From the NCBI GenBank assembly GCA_900635465.1, contig LR134135.1, positions 4,216,001 through 4,280,000 of the forward strand: a stretch of 64,000 nt of DNA. The letters run 5' to 3'. Numbering within the stretch: position 1 is the stretch's first letter; each line of letters opens with the position of its first letter. A program made the position numbers and the translations under genes. Shown one piece after another: positions 55,462-64,000 of this stretch. Source of the DNA: Lelliottia amnigena. GTDB taxonomy: Bacteria > Pseudomonadota > Gammaproteobacteria > Enterobacterales > Enterobacteriaceae. The notes under the pieces were generated by a model. It was not told the DNA's origin. It saw only the letters and a list, made by a program, of their open reading frames with translations, and searched no databases.

Positions 55462-56587
55462 AGCGATACCCGATTGTGTTTAAGTGCATGCAAAATACGG
55501 CTGCAGGCCTGCCCGTCACCATAAGGATTATGGGCGTGGCTCATGGCCTGGTACTCTTTTTCGTCGCGCAGCAGGTTCGTCACCTCGTCCACGATACGTT
55601 TCATGTCTGTCCCACCAGCCGCACGGTTCCGGCTTTCACCGCCTCCGGTCGTTCAGTGGTTTCGCGCATCACCAGCACCGGTTTACCCAGCGAGGGGGCC
55701 TCTTCCTGAATGCCACCGGAATCGGTCAAAATTAACCAGGCGTGATTCATCAACCAGACGAACGGCAGGTAATCCTGCGGCTCAATCAAAATGACATTCT
55801 CGATATGGCCCAGAATGCGGTTGACCGGCTCGCTGACGTTAGGGTTCAGGTGCACTGGATAAACGATCTGCACATCGCTGTTCTGCGCGGCGATTTCCGC
55901 CAGCGCGTGGCAGATTTGCTCAAACCCACGGCCAAAGCTCTCGCGGCGATGGCCCGTCACCAGAATCATTTTTTTGCCAGTTGAGAGGAAAGGATAACGA
56001 TCGGATAGCTCTGCGCGCAGTGTGTCGCTGGCCAGAACGCGATCGCGAACCCAAATCAGCGCGTCAATCACTGTGTTCCCGGTGACGAAAATTTTGTTAT
56101 CGGCAATGTTTTCGCGCAGCAGGTTCTGCCGGGAGTTTTCAGTTGGCGCAAAGTGGTACATCGCAAGATGCCCGGTCAGAGTACGGTTCGCTTCTTCTGG
56201 CCACGGAGAATAGAGATCACCCGTGCGTAAACCGGCTTCGACGTGCCCAACAGGGATACGCTGATAAAAAGCCGCCAGGCTCGTTGCGATGGTGGTGGTG
56301 GTATCACCATGAACCAGAACGACGTCTGGCTTAAATGATTCCAGAATGGGTTTTAACCCTTCCAGAATGCGGCAGGTAATTTCGGTCAATCCTTGTCCCG
56401 GTTTCATAATATTAAGATCGTAATCCGGGACAATAGAAAAGAGATTTAAGACCTGATCAAGCATCTCCCGATGCTGCGCAGTGACGCAAACTTTCGCCTC
56501 AAACCAGGGATCATTTGCCAACGCATGGACCAGCGGTGCCATCTTGATGGCTTCCGGCCTTGTGCCAAATACGGTAAGTACTTTCAC
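55458..56587 (-). CDS. wecB: UDP-N-acetylglucosamine 2-epimerase WecB (frame broken by one base)
   Basis: Converts UDP-GlcNAc to UDP-ManNAc, precursor of ManNAc[15 protein letters not shown] and [14 protein letters not shown] motifs read from ATG 56587 to GTVRLVG. One G is missing at the C run 55611-55613 (four expected), giving an early stop; [14 protein letters not shown] to [12 protein letters not shown] follow in the other frame. Restored length is 376 residues, as in E. coli. The lost C-terminal part completes the sugar-nucleotide domain, so the break is probably a read error. Confidence 0.93.
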
Positions 56588-56643
56588 ATCGATTCTCTTC
56601 GATTAGGCGATGAAGGCCGAAGCCTTCATCGTAGACGGCGTTC

Positions 56644-57690
56644 TTAAATTGTGCGACGACGCGTGAGTGCCACCCCAGCGCCAATCAGCGCGCCCACAAT
56701 ACCCCACATAATCATCAGGAATGCGCGACGCGGACTATCGCGTTTTACAGGTTCTTCAGGCGTTCGCAAATAACGATAGGTCTGAAAACGTGGGTCGAGC
56801 GTAGGCCCCACATTCAGGGTGTTCAGCATGGCGCGGTTTTGATCGTAATCGAGGTCAAAATCTGGCCCAACGGCCTGCAAATTCTCCAGGCGAGCCTGAA
56901 GCATCGGGCGCCCAAGCAGGAACATCTCTGAATCAGGTAATTCGTCGGCGGGAACATCGGTTTCACTGCGAGAAATATTGCGCTGTTCGGCAATTTTCAG
57001 AGCCTGTTCGATGTTGTGTACACGACGGGAGAAAATCGTTTTAGCCACTTCTTCCTGACGCTTCACCTGCGCTTTCATCTGGATTGTCCGCGCAGCCCAG
57101 GCACCTTTGAGCTCATCGTTCAGATGACTGGCCGCCCGTTGGCTGGCAAAAGCAACGTACTGACGCAGCAGATTGTTGGCATCTGGCGCGGTTTCAGCGA
57201 TCAGCTTCACGTTATCGTTGATATTTCGCATAACATCGCCAGGCATAAACTGGATGTTATTAATCAAATCATCAAGAAGCGCGGCATCTGCTTTGCTGTT
57301 ACCCACCATGCGCTGCTTGTAGTAATCCGTCTGGGACCAGAAATCGCGACGGGTATCCCAGGAAGCTAGCTGCATGATGAACTCTTTGTAAGACTCATCC
57401 ATCACCGAGGGTTGGTCGGTCGACGCGAGGCTTGCCTTGATGTCGAGATTGCGCAGGAATTGCTGCTGGGAGTAAAACCCTCCCAGCATATTCACCGTTG
57501 GTCGGTCAGTAATCGCTGTCGCACTCCATTCTTGTTTTGCAAAAAAGGTATATGCCAGCGCGAGCAGTGCGAACCCCAGTGCAATGCCTGCAATCCACAG
57601 CTTGCCCGCCCACAAAACACGAAATAAACCACGAATATCCAGTTCATTCTCAGTTACTACTGATTTCGATCCTGCCAACGGTTGAGTCAT
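56644..57690 (-). CDS. wzzE: ECA chain-length regulator WzzE
   Basis: Inner-membrane polysaccharide co-polymerase setting ECA chain length. 348 residues from ATG 57690; first membrane helix about 32-51 (LWIAGIALGFALLALAYTFF), a periplasmic coiled-coil-rich domain and a second helix with Pro/Gly-rich flank near the C-terminus (FLMIMWGIVGALIGAGVAL). It lies 13 bases after wecA. Confidence 0.96.
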   Translation of the reverse strand: MTQPLAGSKSVVTENELDIRGLFRVLWAGKLWIAGIALGFALLALAYTFFAKQEWSATAITDRPTVNMLGGFYSQQQFLRNLDIKASLASTDQPSVMDESYKEFIMQLASWDTRRDFWSQTDYYKQRMVGNSKADAALLDDLINNIQFMPGDVMRNINDNVKLIAETAPDANNLLRQYVAFASQRAASHLNDELKGAWAARTIQMKAQVKRQEEVAKTIFSRRVHNIEQALKIAEQRNISRSETDVPADELPDSEMFLLGRPMLQARLENLQAVGPDFDLDYDQNRAMLNTLNVGPTLDPRFQTYRYLRTPEEPVKRDSPRRAFLMIMWGIVGALIGAGVALTRRRTI

Positions 57691-57703
57691 CACAATCCCG
57701 GTT

Positions 57704-58807
57704 TTACTTAGTTAGTGTTGGATTTTTACCACTGTTTTTACGCATCCGGCGTTTTATACGTTTGATAAAGCGCGCGACTTTCCATGCGCGTTTAATACAG
57801 TATCCGTACAGGAAGAATGCTAGCAAGAATAATACCAACATTACCCATTCAGGAATAAAATGCGCATATTCTGCAGCCACGCCAATGCCCGCCAGAAGCG
57901 CGGCGGCCAGGGTGATCAACACAAATGCCTGACGTGACGTAAAGCCCGCACGCATGATCAGATGATGAATATGCTGGCGGTCTGGAGAAAAAGGACTCAT
58001 CCCTTTGCGCAGTCGACGGTACATGATCGCGACCATATCCATCAGGGGGATAGCAATAATCCACAGCGCCGTTACCGGGCTGATAGGGTGCGTTTTACCC
58101 TGCGTGGTTTCTAACAAAATCCAGATAACGGTAAAACCAATCAGCGTACTGCCCGCATCACCCATAAAGACTTTATAGCGACGGCCCAACACACCCAGAT
58201 TTAACAGGATGTAAGGCAGGATGGCGGCGATCATGGCGAAACACCACATCGACAGGCTGTACTGGCCATCAAACCATAAAATAATGCCGATAGCGGCAAA
58301 CGAAACGGATGACAACCCGCCGAGCAAACCATCAATCCCATCAACCATATTAAAGGCATTGATTGCTGCCCAAACGGCGAATAGCGTCAGGAAGAAACCG
58401 AACGGCCCGAGAACCATTTCCCAGGTACCAAAAATATAGCCGAGACTGCTGAGATACAGTTTGCCGACAACCATCATAATGATACCGATGGCAGCCTGAA
58501 CGGATGCACGGAATTTTACGCTGATATCAAATCGGTCATCGAGAGCACCTACTAACACCAGAACACCCGCGCAGGCCAGATAGAGCGCCGCGTGAGGAAT
58601 ATAATAATCTGCGATACCGAACGTGAAGCAAATGCCTGCGTAAACGGAGATCCCGCCAACCAATGGGATCAAACCTTGATGACGTTTACGATAATTGGGC
58701 TTGTCCACCAACCCTATTCTTTTTGCCACTTTGCGGGCGAAAAATAAAAAACAGGTTGTGAATAAAAAAATACTGATTAGCTCAGTAACCGCTGTGAGTA
58801 GATTCAC
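57704..58807 (-). CDS. wecA: Undecaprenyl-phosphate GlcNAc-1-phosphate transferase WecA
   Basis: First enzyme of ECA (and of many O antigens): transfers GlcNAc-1-P to undecaprenyl phosphate. 367 residues from GTG 58807 (NLLTAVTELIS), the E. coli length; further upstream codons are TTG and unconserved. Eleven helices; catalytic aspartates in LVGALDDRFD and NMVDGIDGL, and HIHH cytoplasmic motif. First gene of the ECA cluster, about 240 bases downstream of rho. Confidence 0.96.
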   Translation of the reverse strand: MNLLTAVTELISIFLFTTCFLFFARKVAKRIGLVDKPNYRKRHQGLIPLVGGISVYAGICFTFGIADYYIPHAALYLACAGVLVLVGALDDRFDISVKFRASVQAAIGIIMMVVGKLYLSSLGYIFGTWEMVLGPFGFFLTLFAVWAAINAFNMVDGIDGLLGGLSSVSFAAIGIILWFDGQYSLSMWCFAMIAAILPYILLNLGVLGRRYKVFMGDAGSTLIGFTVIWILLETTQGKTHPISPVTALWIIAIPLMDMVAIMYRRLRKGMSPFSPDRQHIHHLIMRAGFTSRQAFVLITLAAALLAGIGVAAEYAHFIPEWVMLVLFLLAFFLYGYCIKRAWKVARFIKRIKRRMRKNSGKNPTLTK

Positions 58808-58995
58808 AATGCTTGCTCTCAACAAATGTTAGTTCTGGAAGTATAACCATGAAGCCACCGCTCCCGAAGGATTAAAGCTGGCCTCTTACCACTCCCTTTG
58901 TATGTTTTTCAATCAATTAATCTTTGACGTTACAAACATTCTGATTGTCGCATTGGCAGGTCAAAAATGGGAGTCTGCGGTTATAGCGTATAGTC

Positions 58996-59030
58996 CAAAA
59001 AAAGAAAACGCCACGTAAAAACGTGGCGTT
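58996..59030 (-). terminator. Terminator after rho
   Basis: Minus-strand AACGCCACG-TTTTTA-CGTGGCGTT followed by TTCTTTTTTT: a strong Rho-independent terminator 18 bases after the rho stop, separating it from wecA. Confidence 0.93.
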
Positions 59031-59047
59031 TGCTGGGTTTATTTGTT

Positions 59048-60307
59048 TTACGAGCGTTTCATCATGTCGAAGAATTCATCGTTGGTCTTGGTCATTGCCA
59101 GCTTATTGATGAGGAACTCCATTGCGTCGATTTCGCCCATCGGGTGAATGATCTTACGCAGGATCCACATTTTCTGCAGCTCTTCCTGAGTCGTGAGCAG
59201 CTCTTCTTTACGCGTACCTGAACGGTTGTAATCAATCGCCGGGAAGACGCGCTTCTCAGCAATTTTACGCGCCAGGTGCAGCTCCATGTTGCCGGTACCT
59301 TTAAACTCTTCGTAGATAACTTCATCCATTTTAGAGCCGGTATCAACCAGAGCTGTCGCGATAATCGTCAGGCTTCCGCCCTCTTCAACGTTACGCGCGG
59401 CACCAAAGAAACGCTTCGGACGGTGTAATGCGTTCGCATCCACACCACCGGTCAGTACTTTACCGGAAGCCGGAACCACGGTGTTGTACGCACGCGCCAG
59501 ACGAGTGATGGAGTCGAGCAGGATAATAACGTCTTTCTTGTGTTCGACCAGACGCTTCGCTTTCTCGATAACCATTTCAGCAACCTGAACGTGGCGAGAC
59601 GCTGGCTCATCAAAGGTAGAAGCAATCACTTCACCTTTAACCAAACGCTGCATCTCCGTCACTTCTTCTGGACGCTCATCGATCAGCAGCACCATCAGTA
59701 CACAATCAGGATGGTTGTAAGCAATGCTCTGCGCGATGTTCTGCAGCAGCATGGTCTTACCTGCTTTCGGAGGTGCCACGATCAGACCACGCTGACCACG
59801 ACCAATCGGAGAAGCCAGATCCAGAACGCGAGCCGTCAGGTCTTCGGTAGAACCGTTACCACGCTCCATGCGCAGGCGAGAGTTCGCGTGCAGCGGCGTT
59901 AAGTTTTCAAACAGGATCTTATTGCGCGAGTTTTCAGGTTTATCGTAGTTAACTTCGTTAACTTTCAACAGCGCAAAGTAGCGTTCACCCTCTTTAGGAG
60001 GACGAATCTTACCTGAAATGGTGTCACCAGTACGGAGGTTGAAACGGCGGATTTGGCTAGGGGATACGTAGATGTCATCAGGACCGGCGAGGTAGGAACT
60101 GTCTCCAGAACGGAGGAAACCAAATCCGTCTTGCAATATCTCCAGTACACCGTCGCCAAAGATATCTTCGCCACTCTTAGCATGCTGCTTCAGGATGGCA
60201 AAAATAATGTCCTGCTTGCGCATACGAGCCTGGTTTTCAAGGCCCATGTTTTCGCCGAGAGTAATCAGCTCAGAAACCGGCGTATTCTTTAATTCGGTAA
60301 GATTCAT
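59048..60307 (-). CDS. rho: Transcription termination factor Rho
   Basis: Hexameric RNA-DNA helicase that ends transcription. 419 residues from ATG 60307 ([14 protein letters not shown]), the E. coli length. Primary RNA-binding domain ([15 protein letters not shown]), Walker A PPKAGKT, Walker [16 protein letters not shown]-loop VLTGGVDAN and R-loop GTGNMELHL are all intact. Preceded by a leader with a candidate rhoL. Confidence 0.98.
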   Translation of the reverse strand: MNLTELKNTPVSELITLGENMGLENQARMRKQDIIFAILKQHAKSGEDIFGDGVLEILQDGFGFLRSGDSSYLAGPDDIYVSPSQIRRFNLRTGDTISGKIRPPKEGERYFALLKVNEVNYDKPENSRNKILFENLTPLHANSRLRMERGNGSTEDLTARVLDLASPIGRGQRGLIVAPPKAGKTMLLQNIAQSIAYNHPDCVLMVLLIDERPEEVTEMQRLVKGEVIASTFDEPASRHVQVAEMVIEKAKRLVEHKKDVIILLDSITRLARAYNTVVPASGKVLTGGVDANALHRPKRFFGAARNVEEGGSLTIIATALVDTGSKMDEVIYEEFKGTGNMELHLARKIAEKRVFPAIDYNRSGTRKEELLTTQEELQKMWILRKIIHPMGEIDAMEFLINKLAMTKTNDEFFDMMKRS

Positions 60308-60392
60308 AATGGTGTGGGTTCTTAAACTCGGGTAAATCTCGAACTTAATTTGTGAATGGTATGGAAGGGTCATCCATGCCTGTTTGCGGCCA

Positions 60393-60494
60393 TCAACTCA
60401 TGTCTGTTCGCTGTCTGGTTACAGGGAAAGAACGCAGATCTGAAACGACAAGACGGATTGAGTGACAAGCCCGGAATCTAGCAACTTCACGCAC
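60393..60494 (-). CDS. rhoL: Candidate rho leader peptide RhoL (altered frame)
   Basis: 33 codons from GTG 60494 to TGA at 60393, the same length as E. coli RhoL, and ending [10 protein letters not shown] (E. coli PVTRQRKDMSR). The middle (CACTCAATCCGTCTTGTCG) is nearly identical in DNA to E. coli but is read in another frame: two length differences, one near the start and an extra C near 60423, compensate each other. Either RhoL tolerates this, or one of the indels is a read error. Confidence 0.4.
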   Translation of the reverse strand: MREVARFRACHSIRLVVSDLRSFPVTRQRTDMS

Positions 60495-60587
60495 TGTGAG
60501 TGTTAACAATGGGAAGCATCGGGTAAAACAAGAACGACAAGGTATGTTTAAATCGAAGTCATAAGTAACTTAGCACGACTAAAGCCG

Positions 60588-60627
60588 GGCGTCCAGAGAT
60601 CCGAATCAATTCGGAATTCCAGACGCC
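60588..60627 (-). terminator. Nested hairpin after trxA
   Basis: Outer stem GGCGTC/GACGCC (60588-60593 with 60622-60627) and inner stem CCGAAT/ATTCGG (60601-60614) between trxA and rho. The following minus-strand sequence (CGGCTTTAG) is only weakly T-rich, so it may be an attenuator or an RNA-end protecting structure. Confidence 0.4.
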
Positions 60628-60642
60628 ACGAGCCGAGAGACC

Positions 60643-60972
60643 TTACGCCAGATTCGCGTCCAGGAACTCTTTCAACTGACCTTTGGACAGTGCGCCCACT
60701 TTGGTAGCAGCCACTTCGCCGTTTTTGAACAGCAGCAGTGTCGGGATGCCACGAATGCCGTATTTCGGCGCGGTGCCTGGGTTCTGGTCGATATTCAGTT
60801 TGGCAACCGTCAGTTTGCCCTGATACTCGTCAGCGATTTCATCCAGAATCGGAGCAATCATTTTGCAAGGACCACACCATTCAGCCCAGAAATCGACGAG
60901 GATCAGCCCGTCAGCTTTAAGTACGTCCGTGTCAAAACTATCGTCAGTCAGGTGAATAATTTTATCGCTCAT
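60643..60972 (-). CDS. trxA: Thioredoxin 1 TrxA
   Basis: General protein disulfide reductase, kept reduced by TrxB; also phage T7 polymerase factor. 109 residues from ATG 60972 ([13 protein letters not shown]), with GGAG 6 bases before it. Active site WCGPC at residues 32-36 and cis-Pro in GIPTLLLF. Nearly identical to E. coli. The ATG at 60984 would add four residues and has no RBS. Confidence 0.98.
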   Translation of the reverse strand: MSDKIIHLTDDSFDTDVLKADGLILVDFWAEWCGPCKMIAPILDEIADEYQGKLTVAKLNIDQNPGTAPKYGIRGIPTLLLFKNGEVAATKVGALSKGQLKEFLDANLA

Positions 60973-61116
60973 ATATAACTCCACAGGAATAAGCCTGGCG
61001 TGTTGGTGTAGGATTAATCAACGACGTGTTGATGTAGCATTAACCAACTAAAGGTTGACTTTATTTCACCGGATACGCTTTCGTAAAGCAATAGTAAGCT
61101 GATATTCTACCACACT

Positions 61117-62382
61117 ATGAGCAAAACACATTTAACAGAACAGAAGTTTTCCGACTTCGCCCTGCATGCAAAAGTCATCGAAGCCCTTGAAAATAAAGGC
61201 TTCCATAACTGCACGCCCATTCAAGCCCTCGCCCTGCCGCTCACGCTGGCGGGTCGCGATGTTGCAGGGCAGGCGCAAACCGGTACTGGCAAAACGATGG
61301 CGTTTTTAACGTCAACGTTCCATTATTTACTCTCAAACCCGGCAATGGCTGACCGAAAAGTTAACCAACCGCGTGCGCTGATTATGGCCCCAACGCGAGA
61401 ACTAGCGGTTCAGATCCATGCTGACGCAGAACCCCTGGCGCAGACCACTGGCTTAAAGCTGGGTCTGGCTTATGGCGGCGATGGTTACGATAAACAGCTG
61501 AAAGTATTAGAAAGCGGTGTTGATATTCTGATCGGCACCACTGGCCGTCTTATCGATTACGCCAAGCAAAACCACATTAACCTCGGTGCGATCCAGGTTG
61601 TGGTACTCGACGAAGCAGACCGTATGTACGATCTGGGCTTCATTAAAGATATCCGCTGGTTGTTCCGTCGCATGCCGCCAACGCCGCAGCGCCTGAATAT
61701 GCTTTTCTCTGCCACCCTCTCTTATCGTGTGCGTGAACTGGCGTTCGAACAAATGAACAACGCCGAATACGTTGAAGTTGAGCCGGAACAGAAAACGGGC
61801 CACCGTATTAAAGAAGAGCTTTTCTATCCTTCGAACGAAGAGAAAATGCGTCTTCTGCAGACCCTTATCGAAGAAGAGTGGCCAGATCGCGCCATTATTT
61901 TTGCGAACACCAAACACCGCTGTGAAGATATCTGGGGCCATTTGGCTGCGGATGGACATCGCGTGGGCCTGCTGACGGGCGACGTCGCGCAGAAAAAACG
62001 TCTGCGTATTCTTGAAGATTTCACCCGTGGCGATCTGGATATTCTGGTTGCGACTGACGTTGCCGCGCGCGGCCTGCACATCCCAGCCGTCACGCACGTC
62101 TTTAACTACGATCTCCCTGACGATTGCGAAGATTACGTTCACCGTATCGGTCGTACCGGTCGTGCTGGCGCAAGCGGTCACTCTATCAGCCTGGCCTGTG
62201 AAGAGTACGCGCTGAACCTTACCGCAATTGAGACCTATATCGGTCACTCTGTTCCGCAGAGCAAGTACAATCCAGACGCGTTGCTGAGCGAACTGCCACC
62301 GCCGAAACGCCTGACGCGTGCACGTTCCGGCAATGGTCCGCGTCGTACTGGTGCGCCGCGCAATCGTCGTCGTCCGGGCTAA
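61117..62382 (+). CDS. rhlB: ATP-dependent RNA helicase RhlB
   Basis: DEAD-box helicase of the RNA degradosome, unwinding structured RNA for RNase E and PNPase. 421 residues as in E. coli: Q motif ([12 protein letters not shown]), Walker [13 protein letters not shown] box [13 protein letters not shown], and HRIGRTGR motif VI. The C-terminus is basic ([14 protein letters not shown]). Divergent from trxA; 2 bases before gppA. Confidence 0.97.
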   Translation: MSKTHLTEQKFSDFALHAKVIEALENKGFHNCTPIQALALPLTLAGRDVAGQAQTGTGKTMAFLTSTFHYLLSNPAMADRKVNQPRALIMAPTRELAVQIHADAEPLAQTTGLKLGLAYGGDGYDKQLKVLESGVDILIGTTGRLIDYAKQNHINLGAIQVVVLDEADRMYDLGFIKDIRWLFRRMPPTPQRLNMLFSATLSYRVRELAFEQMNNAEYVEVEPEQKTGHRIKEELFYPSNEEKMRLLQTLIEEEWPDRAIIFANTKHRCEDIWGHLAADGHRVGLLTGDVAQKKRLRILEDFTRGDLDILVATDVAARGLHIPAVTHVFNYDLPDDCEDYVHRIGRTGRAGASGHSISLACEEYALNLTAIETYIGHSVPQSKYNPDALLSELPPPKRLTRARSGNGPRRTGAPRNRRRPG

Positions 62383-62384
62383 AA

Positions 62385-63872
62385 ATGATGATCACCGGTT
62401 CCTCGCTCTACGCCGCTATTGATTTAGGTTCGAATAGTTTTCATATGCTGGTAGTACGCGAGGTGGCGGGGAGCATTCAAACCCTGACACGTATTAAGCG
62501 CAAGGTCCGTCTCGCGGCGGGCCTGAGTCAAGATAATCACCTTTCTCCCGAAGCGATGGAACGCGGCTGGCAATGCCTGCGTCTCTTCGCAGAACGCCTG
62601 CAGGACATCCCGCACAATCAAATCCGCGTTGTCGCGACAGCTACCCTACGCCTGGCGGTCAACTCCGTTGATTTTATTGCTAAAGCGCAGGAAATTCTGG
62701 GCTGTCCGGTACAGGTGATCAGCGGCGAAGAAGAAGCGCGTCTGATTTACCAGGGCGTTGCCCATACCACCGGCGGCGACGATCGTCGGCTGGTTGTGGA
62801 TATTGGTGGTGCAAGTACGGAACTGGTCACCGGTACCGGTGCGCAGGCCACGTCGCTGTTTAGCCTGTCGATGGGATGCGTAACCTGGCTCGAACGCTAT
62901 TTTACCGATCGCAATCTTGGCCAGGAAAATTTCGACGAGGCTGAAAATGCCGCGCGTGAAGTGCTGCGCCCGGTCATGGACAAACTGCGTTATCACGGCT
63001 GGAAAGTGTGCGTCGGAGCGTCGGGTACGGTTCAGGCACTGCAAGAAATCATGATGGCGCAGGGCATGGACGAGCGAATTACGCTTGCCAAACTGCAACA
63101 GCTCAAACAGCGCGCTATCCAGTGTGGTCGCCTTGAAGAGCTGGAAATTGAAGGGCTAACGCTCGAGCGCGCGCTGGTTTTCCCAAGCGGCCTGGCAATT
63201 CTGATCGCCATTTTCTCCGAGTTGAACATTCACTGTATGACGCTTGCGGGCGGTGCGCTGCGCGAAGGGCTGGTTTACGGTATGTTGCATTTGGCGGTTG
63301 AACAGGATATTCGCAGCCGTACGCTGCGCAATGTCCAGCGCCGCTTTATTGTTGATACGGAACAGGCACAGCGCGTTGCACAGCTGGCTTCCAGCTTCGC
63401 GAATCAACTCGCAACAACGTGGGCTCTTGAGCCATTAAGCCGGGATTTGCTCATCAGCGCCTGTGCGCTGCATGAAATGGGCCTGAGCATTGATTTCAGG
63501 CAGGCGCCTGTTCATGCCGCCTATCTGGTACGAAATCTTGATCTGCCTGGGTTTACCCCGGCGCAGAAAAAACTTCTCGCCACGTTGCTCCTCAACCAAA
63601 CGAATACGGTCGATCTCTCCTCTTTGCATCAGCAAAATGCCGTGCCACCGCGCGTTGCCGAACATCTCTGTCGACTGCTGCGTCTGGCGATTTTGTTTGC
63701 CAGCCGCCGCCGCGATGATTTGCTGCCTGCGATCACACTTGAGGCCGAAGGTGAAAGCCTGACGATCACGCTTCCAGAAGATTGGTTAGCTAATCATCCG
63801 CTTGGTGCAGAAATGGTGGAGCAGGAATGCCAGTGGCAAAGTTATGTCCACTGGGCTTTAGACGTGAAATAG
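62385..63872 (+). CDS. gppA: Guanosine-5'-triphosphate,3'-diphosphate pyrophosphatase GppA
   Basis: Converts pppGpp to ppGpp in the stringent response; also an exopolyphosphatase. 495 residues, Ppx/GppA family: ASKHA-type motifs [37 protein letters not shown], and the HD-like C-terminal domain. Two adjacent ATG codons (62385, 62388) follow rhlB closely, so the exact start is uncertain by one codon. Convergent with rep. Confidence 0.97.
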   Translation: MMITGSSLYAAIDLGSNSFHMLVVREVAGSIQTLTRIKRKVRLAAGLSQDNHLSPEAMERGWQCLRLFAERLQDIPHNQIRVVATATLRLAVNSVDFIAKAQEILGCPVQVISGEEEARLIYQGVAHTTGGDDRRLVVDIGGASTELVTGTGAQATSLFSLSMGCVTWLERYFTDRNLGQENFDEAENAAREVLRPVMDKLRYHGWKVCVGASGTVQALQEIMMAQGMDERITLAKLQQLKQRAIQCGRLEELEIEGLTLERALVFPSGLAILIAIFSELNIHCMTLAGGALREGLVYGMLHLAVEQDIRSRTLRNVQRRFIVDTEQAQRVAQLASSFANQLATTWALEPLSRDLLISACALHEMGLSIDFRQAPVHAAYLVRNLDLPGFTPAQKKLLATLLLNQTNTVDLSSLHQQNAVPPRVAEHLCRLLRLAILFASRRRDDLLPAITLEAEGESLTITLPEDWLANHPLGAEMVEQECQWQSYVHWALDVK

Positions 63873-63876
63873 CGGG

Positions 63877-64000
63877 CTATTTCTCTTTCGCTTTTGCCAG
63901 CATCGCACGGATATTCGCCACGTTTGCCTGACCTTTATGCATCCTTTCTTCCGCTGTAATCACTTTGCGTTCTTGTTCCCACTGCAAATCGTCCTGAGGT
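63877..64000 (-). CDS. rep: ATP-dependent DNA helicase Rep, C-terminal end
   Basis: The last 41 codons before the TAG at 63877, read on the minus strand: QDDLQWEQERKV, TAEERMHKGQANVAN, IRAMLAKAKEK. This matches the C-terminal tail of the accessory replicative helicase Rep, which contacts DnaB. The remainder lies beyond the window. Only 4 bases separate it from the gppA stop. Confidence 0.93.
   Translation of the reverse strand, partial: PQDDLQWEQERKVITAEERMHKGQANVANIRAMLAKAKEK

Larger units (their letters stand above)
60308..60642 (-). other. rho leader and trxA/rho spacer
   Basis: 335 bases. From trxA toward rho: a nested hairpin (60588-60627), about 90 bases with the likely rho promoter that I cannot place exactly, the candidate rhoL (60393-60494), then an 85-base untranslated stretch before rho. 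The leader is the known site of Rho autoregulation in E. coli. Confidence 0.5.

Overview
The window is a stretch of enterobacterial core chromosome. Almost every gene has a close E. coli counterpart, and the order matches the E. coli segment from fadA through udp, metE/metR, recQ, uvrD, dapF, cyaA, hemCDXY, the argX tRNA operon and the enterobacterial common antigen (ECA) cluster to rho, trxA, rhlB, gppA and rep. Codon choice and GC (a little above 50 percent by eye), ERIC elements and the added bgl-type operon suggest the Enterobacter/Lelliottia/Leclercia/Kluyvera side of the Enterobacteriaceae. I cannot name the genus from the sequence alone.

Layout. 1-11.1 kb: the end of fadA, an ERIC repeat, then a minus-strand block (fre, ubiD; tatD, tatC, tatB, tatA; ubiB, ubiJ, ubiE; rmuC) interrupted by rfaH. 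This block makes ubiquinone and the Tat export machine. 11.2-13.1 kb: divergent udp and a dienelactone hydrolase gene, with two CRP sites between them. 13.1-17.4 kb: an accessory beta-glucoside operon (EIIBCA permease, GH1 phospho-beta-glucosidase, BglG-type antiterminator) preceded by a textbook RAT/terminator switch. 17.4-20.9 kb: metE and metR, divergent, with an ERIC element in the spacer. 20.8-30.4 kb: bioP, yigL, pldB, rhtB, rhtC, recQ, pldA, yigI, rarD, corA. 30.5-36.3 kb: the corA leader, SOS-type uvrD, and the coupled dapF-yigA-xerC-yigB run. 36.5-43.9 kb: cyaY, cyaA and the hemCDXY operon. 44-46.3 kb: an MFS transporter, the sRNA GlmZ with a sigma-54 promoter, and four tRNAs (Arg, His, Leu, Pro). 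46.3-58.8 kb: thrP and the ECA genes wecG to wecA. 58.9-64 kb: rho, trxA, rhlB, gppA and the end of rep.

Two things stand out. First, at least twelve conserved genes (fre, ubiD, rfaH, tatD, tatC, tatB, ubiE, rmuC, pldB, rhtB, hemY, wecB) are each broken by one-base indels, mostly in homopolymer runs. Ten of the fourteen indels lie in the first 11 kb. This looks like sequencing error rather than gene decay, so these genes are annotated over their full intended span. Second, the ECA cluster lacks rffG and rffH: wecC runs directly into wecD with a 10-base overlap, so dTDP-glucose chemistry must be supplied from another locus.

I found no CRISPR array, prophage, transposase gene or candidate for an entirely new system. 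The more interesting signals are regulatory (GlmZ promoter, RAT switch, corA leader, rhoL frame, hairpins at convergent gene ends) or concern gene content (rffGH loss, bgl insertion).
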